In this document: piece after piece, positions 60,852 to 64,000 of the stretch | How the letters are laid out: each line of letters opens with the position of its first letter | How positions within the stretch are numbered: the stretch's first letter is position 1 | Origin: DASXAI01 sp963728985 | GTDB lineage: Bacteria; Actinomycetota; Acidimicrobiia; Acidimicrobiales; Ilumatobacteraceae | Direction: 5' to 3' | Length of the DNA: 64,000 bases | Assembly (NCBI GenBank): GCA_963728985.1 | Contig: CAVSME010000003.1 | Span: forward strand, 1,178,001-1,242,000 | Program-made: the position numbers and the translations under genes | Notes under the pieces: model-generated | The model's input: the letters and a program-made list of their open reading frames with translations, nothing else | Database searches by the model: none | What the model was told of the DNA's origin: nothing

Positions 60852-61531
60852 CCGGCCTCGCGGAAGCGGGCCAGGGCGACGTCGGCCTGCTCGACGAGCG
60901 CGCCCGCCCCTTCGAGGGAGTGATCGCGGGCCATCGCTTCCAGCTGATCGAGCGGCGCCGCCACCTCGGCGGCGCCGAACACGGTCGAGCTGCCCTTGAG
61001 CCGGTGGGCCAGCGACTCGACCGCGCTGGTCTCGCCAGCGGCGACGGCCTGGCGCAGGCGGGCGACATCGGCGGCGGCCTCGGCCAGGTAGCGCTCGACG
61101 AGCGCCCGGGGCGGGCCCTCCCGCTCGGGAGCGGCGCCGGGGAGCGGAGCTGAGGTCAGCTCGCCCACCACCGCGATCAGCTCCCGCAGGTCGACCGGCT
61201 TGGTCAGGTAACCGGTGGCCCCGGCGGCCAGCGCCGCCTCCTTGCTCGCCGAGGTGGCGTCGGCGCTGAGCACGACGACGGGGATGCCGGTCTCTCTGAC
61301 GCTGGCCACCAGCTCGGCCACCCACTCGGCGCCGGACACGTCGGGCAGGTTCAGGTCGGACAGGATGACGGAGCACGCTGTCGAGGCGATCAGCTCCCGC
61401 GCCTCGTGACCGTTCCTGGCCATCACGACGCGCACCTTGGGAAGGCGGCGCAACGCCCGATCGACGAGCAGCGCGCTCGACTCCACATCCTCGATGCACA
61501 GCACGACGCGCTCGTCGCCGCCGTCGGTCAT
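60848..61531 (-). CDS. Response regulator with REC and Hpt domains
   Basis: A 227-residue phosphorelay protein: a receiver domain with Asp59 (SDLNLPD) and Lys111 (TKPVD), then an Hpt domain with His176 in AHRLKGSS. Such proteins pass phosphate between a hybrid kinase and an output regulator. The start overlaps the stop of the NarL-type gene by 4 bp. The hybrid kinase at 55205-57656 is a good partner. Confidence 0.9.
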   Translation of the reverse strand: MTDGGDERVVLCIEDVESSALLVDRALRRLPKVRVVMARNGHEARELIASTACSVILSDLNLPDVSGAEWVAELVASVRETGIPVVVLSADATSASKEAALAAGATGYLTKPVDLRELIAVVGELTSAPLPGAAPEREGPPRALVERYLAEAAADVARLRQAVAAGETSAVESLAHRLKGSSTVFGAAEVAAPLDQLEAMARDHSLEGAGALVEQADVALARFREAG

Positions 61532-62253
61532 CGACCACCGTTCGTACCCGAGGACCCCGGAGCGATCAGGCCCTGGCGGGCGGCCACGGTGACGGCCTCC
61601 AGCCGGGACTGCGCGTTGAGCTTGGTCAGGATGTTGCGGATGTGGTTGCGCACCGTGTGGATGCTGACCACCAGCTCCTGCATGATGGCGACCGTCGATT
61701 TGCCCTGGGCCAGCAGCCGCAGCACCTCGAGTTCGCGGGGCGTGAGATCCGACCCGAGGGCGGCCGGGCGGGGCCGGAGGTAGGCGGCGAGCTGCTCCAG
61801 CAGCGACGCTGGCACCCGCACCTCGCCGGCGAGCACGCTGCGGATGGCGTTAGCCAGCTCGCCGAAGTTGGCCGACTTGGCCACGAAGCCCGAGCACCCG
61901 GCTTCGAGCGCCGCCGCCAGCACGGCGCCATCGGCCTGGGAGGTCAGCATGACCACCGTGGTCGACGGCCGCTCCTGCTTGATCATGGCGGTGGCATCGG
62001 TGCCCCGCCCGTCGGGCAGCTGGAAGTCCATCAGCACCACGTCCGGGTGCAGTTCACGGGCGGCGCGGACGCCGTCCTGCACCGTCGTGGCATGCCCGAC
62101 GACCTCGAGGTCGGGCTCCTTGTCGAGCGCGTGGCGGAGTGCTTCCGCGACCAGTTCGTGGTCGTCGACCAGGAGCATCCGGGCCCGTCCAGCCCGGGCG
62201 GGCGTGTCGCTCACCACCACCTCTTCTTCGTCTCGGTGAACGATGTCTACCAC
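61528..62253 (-). CDS. NarL/LuxR-family response regulator
   Basis: A 241-residue regulator with a receiver domain (Asp76 in LMDFQLPD) and a C-terminal LuxR-type helix-turn-helix from about 173 (LTPRELEVLRLLAQGKSTVAIMQEL). In the receiver the usual threonine-lysine pair appears as MLTS and FVAKSA. Upstream of the REC-Hpt gene in the same operon, it is the expected output of the relay. The GTG at 62253 or the one at 62214 can be the start. Confidence 0.92.
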   Translation of the reverse strand: MVDIVHRDEEEVVVSDTPARAGRARMLLVDDHELVAEALRHALDKEPDLEVVGHATTVQDGVRAARELHPDVVLMDFQLPDGRGTDATAMIKQERPSTTVVMLTSQADGAVLAAALEAGCSGFVAKSANFGELANAIRSVLAGEVRVPASLLEQLAAYLRPRPAALGSDLTPRELEVLRLLAQGKSTVAIMQELVVSIHTVRNHIRNILTKLNAQSRLEAVTVAARQGLIAPGSSGTNGGR

Positions 62254-62347
62254 GCCGCCTACTTAGTGTCACCATCTGACCGTTTTCCGCGAACAAGACG
62301 GCGGGGCGGCCCGCCGATCACGCCAGGTCGGACGACGCCTTCGCCGC

Positions 62348-63070
62348 TCAGCCGTGCTCGGCCAGGAACTGCTCGACGGCGGCCCGGGCCGCCGGCTGAT
62401 CGGCCGGGTCCTTCCAGGCCTCGACCAGCGTGGCGTTGGGCAGCTCGGCCGCCATCCGCTGCGACGCCACCTTCGGGTGGTAAACGTCGTCACCCTGGAG
62501 CACCAGCGTCGGGGTGGCGAAGGTGGGCAGCAGCGCGTCGGGGACGCTCCACAGGAGGTGGTCGCCGCCGAAGAGGTTCGCCCAGCACCCCTCCCAGTCC
62601 GCGTCGCTCGCCTCGGGATGGTCACCGCCGATGCCGTCCCGCCACAGATCGAACATCGACCGGAACTCGGCGATGTTGCCGTCGAGCCCGATCGGCTGGA
62701 AGGCCACCGCCGCCGTGATCCGCTCGGGCACCTCGGCCATCAGCTCGGCGATGAAGGCGCCGCCGATGCACATGCCCAGCACGCTGAACCGCTCGATGCC
62801 GAGGTGGTCCATGACGGCGAGCTGATCGGCGGAATAGTCGGCCCAGCCGTCGTTGGCGGTGATCGGCGCGAACGACGTGCCCGTGTTGCGCTGATCCATG
62901 GCCACCACCTGGTAGCGGCCGGACAGCTGATCGATCGGGTTCCACGGCGCGTTCGTCCACGTCTCGATGCGCGACGCCCGCAGGCCACCGGGCGCGAGCA
63001 GCAGCACGGCCGGCCCCTCGCCCTTCGTCTCGTAGCGCAACGTCGCTGATCCATGCTGAAGCGTCGGCAC
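62348..63070 (-). CDS. Alpha/beta hydrolase with a cysteine at the nucleophile elbow
   Basis: A 240-residue hydrolase fold (LLLAPGG; MDQRNTGTS). The nucleophile elbow reads GMCIGG, so cysteine (Cys101) takes the place of serine, as in dienelactone hydrolases, while the histidine of the C-terminal part is not obvious. It may be a thiol hydrolase or a weakly active relative. It is divergent from nothing nearby; the ankyrin gene lies upstream on the same strand. Confidence 0.82.
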   Translation of the reverse strand: MPTLQHGSATLRYETKGEGPAVLLLAPGGLRASRIETWTNAPWNPIDQLSGRYQVVAMDQRNTGTSFAPITANDGWADYSADQLAVMDHLGIERFSVLGMCIGGAFIAELMAEVPERITAAVAFQPIGLDGNIAEFRSMFDLWRDGIGGDHPEASDADWEGCWANLFGGDHLLWSVPDALLPTFATPTLVLQGDDVYHPKVASQRMAAELPNATLVEAWKDPADQPAARAAVEQFLAEHG

Positions 63071-63100
63071 CCGATGGACGGTAGTGCGGTCGTGCCGGCC

Positions 63101-63800
63101 TCAGCTCAAGCGAGCGATCACGGCGACGACGTGGGCATGACCCTCGCTCTCGGCCGCCTGGAGCGGCGTCATGTCGTTCCAACCGAGCCAGTGGGGGTCG
63201 CCGCCCGCCAGCACGAGCAGCTCGACCGCCGGCGCCGACCCGGCGTTGCTGGCATGCCAGAGCGAACCGGTGACGGTCTCGTGATCCGGGTGCTCGGCCA
63301 GCAGCTCGCGCACCCGGTCGGTCAGCCCGAGTGCGGCGGCGTGGAACAGCTTGGTCTCGGCGCCCGCCTCGTACAGCCGGCGAGCGGCGTTCCACTGGGC
63401 GAAGATCACCGCATCGTCGAGCGCGGAGCCGCCGGTGAGCACGCCGCCGCCGGCCTCGAGGTCGGCGCCGGCGGCGATCAGCGCGTCGAGCGCCTCGACG
63501 TCGTCGCTGCTGGCCGCCCAGTGCAGCGGCGTCTCCTGATGGGAGCCGACGAATCCGGCGTCCAGGTCCGCACCCCGCTCGACGAGAAACGCGATCACCT
63601 CCGCCACGCGCGTGGAAGTGGCCCGGCCAGTCCGTGGCGACGTGCAGCGCGGTGCGGGCCTGGACCTCGTCGCCGAAGTAGCTGCGGGCCAGTTCGGCGT
63701 CGGCGTCGAGGATCCGCGCCAGCGCGTCGACGTCACCCGCATGGATGGCGGCGACCAGTGCCTGGACGGCGGGATCGTCGACGGAGCGGTACACGGGCAC
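63101..63800 (-). CDS. Ankyrin-repeat protein, apparent frameshift
   Basis: From the GTG at 63800 the frame reads VYRSVDDPAVQALVAAIHAGDVDALARILDAD, then TALHVATDWPGHF. It continues in the next frame from about 63612 as RVAEVIAFLVERGADLDAGF, ETPLHWAASSDDVEALDALIAAGADLE and further ankyrin repeats down to TPLQAAESEGHAHVV. The product would be about 232 residues with five or six repeats, a protein-binding scaffold. The frameshift site is in a GC-rich stretch and may be an error. Confidence 0.75.
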
Positions 63801-63802
63801 GG

Positions 63803-64000
63803 CTACCGCCCTGACCGCATGCGGGCGACGAGCGCCTCGAGGCGCCGGTGGAGAACGTCGGGGTCGTCGCCGACCCGGGCGCCGTGCCCGGGCAGCACCC
63901 AGGCGAACCGGTGGCGCTCGGCGAGGCGCGCCAGCGAGTCGGCCTGCGCCGGCCACGACCACCAGCACGCGTCGCGGAAGGCGGTGAGGTCCTGGCGCTC
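63803..64000 (-). CDS. C-terminal end of an MBL-fold metallo-hydrolase, truncated by window edge
   Basis: The last 65 codons are open to the right edge of the window. They read FAWVLPGHGARVG followed by a helical tail LHRRLEALVARMRSGR. VLPGHG is the last metal-binding histidine motif of metallo-beta-lactamase fold proteins. The stop lies 2 bp before the start of the ankyrin gene, so the two form an operon. Confidence 0.6.
   Translation of the reverse strand, partial: ERQDLTAFRDACWWSWPAQADSLARLAERHRFAWVLPGHGARVGDDPDVLHRRLEALVARMRSGR

Overview
The window is GC-rich throughout and carries a WhiB regulator, paired ArsA/Get3-type ATPases beside it, tRNA-Pro(CGG), an LPXTG wall protein and many secreted proteins with RLLDTR-type repeats. 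Together these point to a high-GC Gram-positive (Actinomycetota), most likely an environmental member of the Acidimicrobiia; the class is an inference. Most of it reads as ordinary chromosome. About ten genes are broken, most by what looks like a single-base shift, and several of these are normally conserved (xseA, a hybrid kinase). I therefore suspect that some are consensus errors of a draft or metagenomic assembly.

Layout. 1-2.6 kb: end of selA and all of selB (selenocysteine machinery). 2.7-7.9 kb: hydrolase, WhiB, NfeD-like protein, two ArsA-family ATPases and a receiver protein. 7.9-16.7 kb: tRNA-Pro followed by an 8.7-kb island. The island is bounded by a 51-bp repeat of the tRNA 3' half (7933-7983 and 16660-16710). 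It holds an excisionase-like gene, a broken primase, a HEPN-like fragment and three related class III cyclase/NB-ARC genes (one apparently intact, one truncated, one frameshifted), each behind the same leaderless-type promoter. No integrase remains. 16.8-22.9 kb: a hydrolase pseudogene, then a pentapeptide-repeat/TIR-like protein, a DoxX-like membrane protein and a tightly coupled three-gene operon. The operon encodes a nucleoside-deoxyribosyltransferase-like enzyme, an eight-helix PycTM-like membrane protein and a PEP-synthase-like ATP-grasp protein. I do not recognise it as a known system, and it is the best candidate here for an undescribed defence or nucleotide-signalling system.

23.4-64 kb is mainly housekeeping: MazG-like pyrophosphohydrolase, lysC and asd (aspartate pathway), cyclophilin, S51-like peptidase, tyrosine phosphatase, 3-hydroxyacyl-CoA dehydrogenase, aat and ethylmalonyl-CoA mutase (ethylmalonyl-CoA pathway), several alpha/beta hydrolases, polyprenyl synthase, xseA/xseB, dienelactone hydrolase, rmuC, a GGDEF protein, an ABC exporter, an exported peptidase, a metallophosphoesterase, a cysteine-synthase-like enzyme, carbonic anhydrase, an AAC(3)-like protein and an SDR. 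At 54.5-62.3 kb there is a surface and signalling block: LPATG protein, hybrid histidine kinase, EAL protein, CAP/RLLDTR secreted protein, REC-Hpt protein and a NarL-type regulator, which could form one phosphorelay with c-di-GMP output. The right edge has a hydrolase, an ankyrin protein and the end of an MBL-fold hydrolase.
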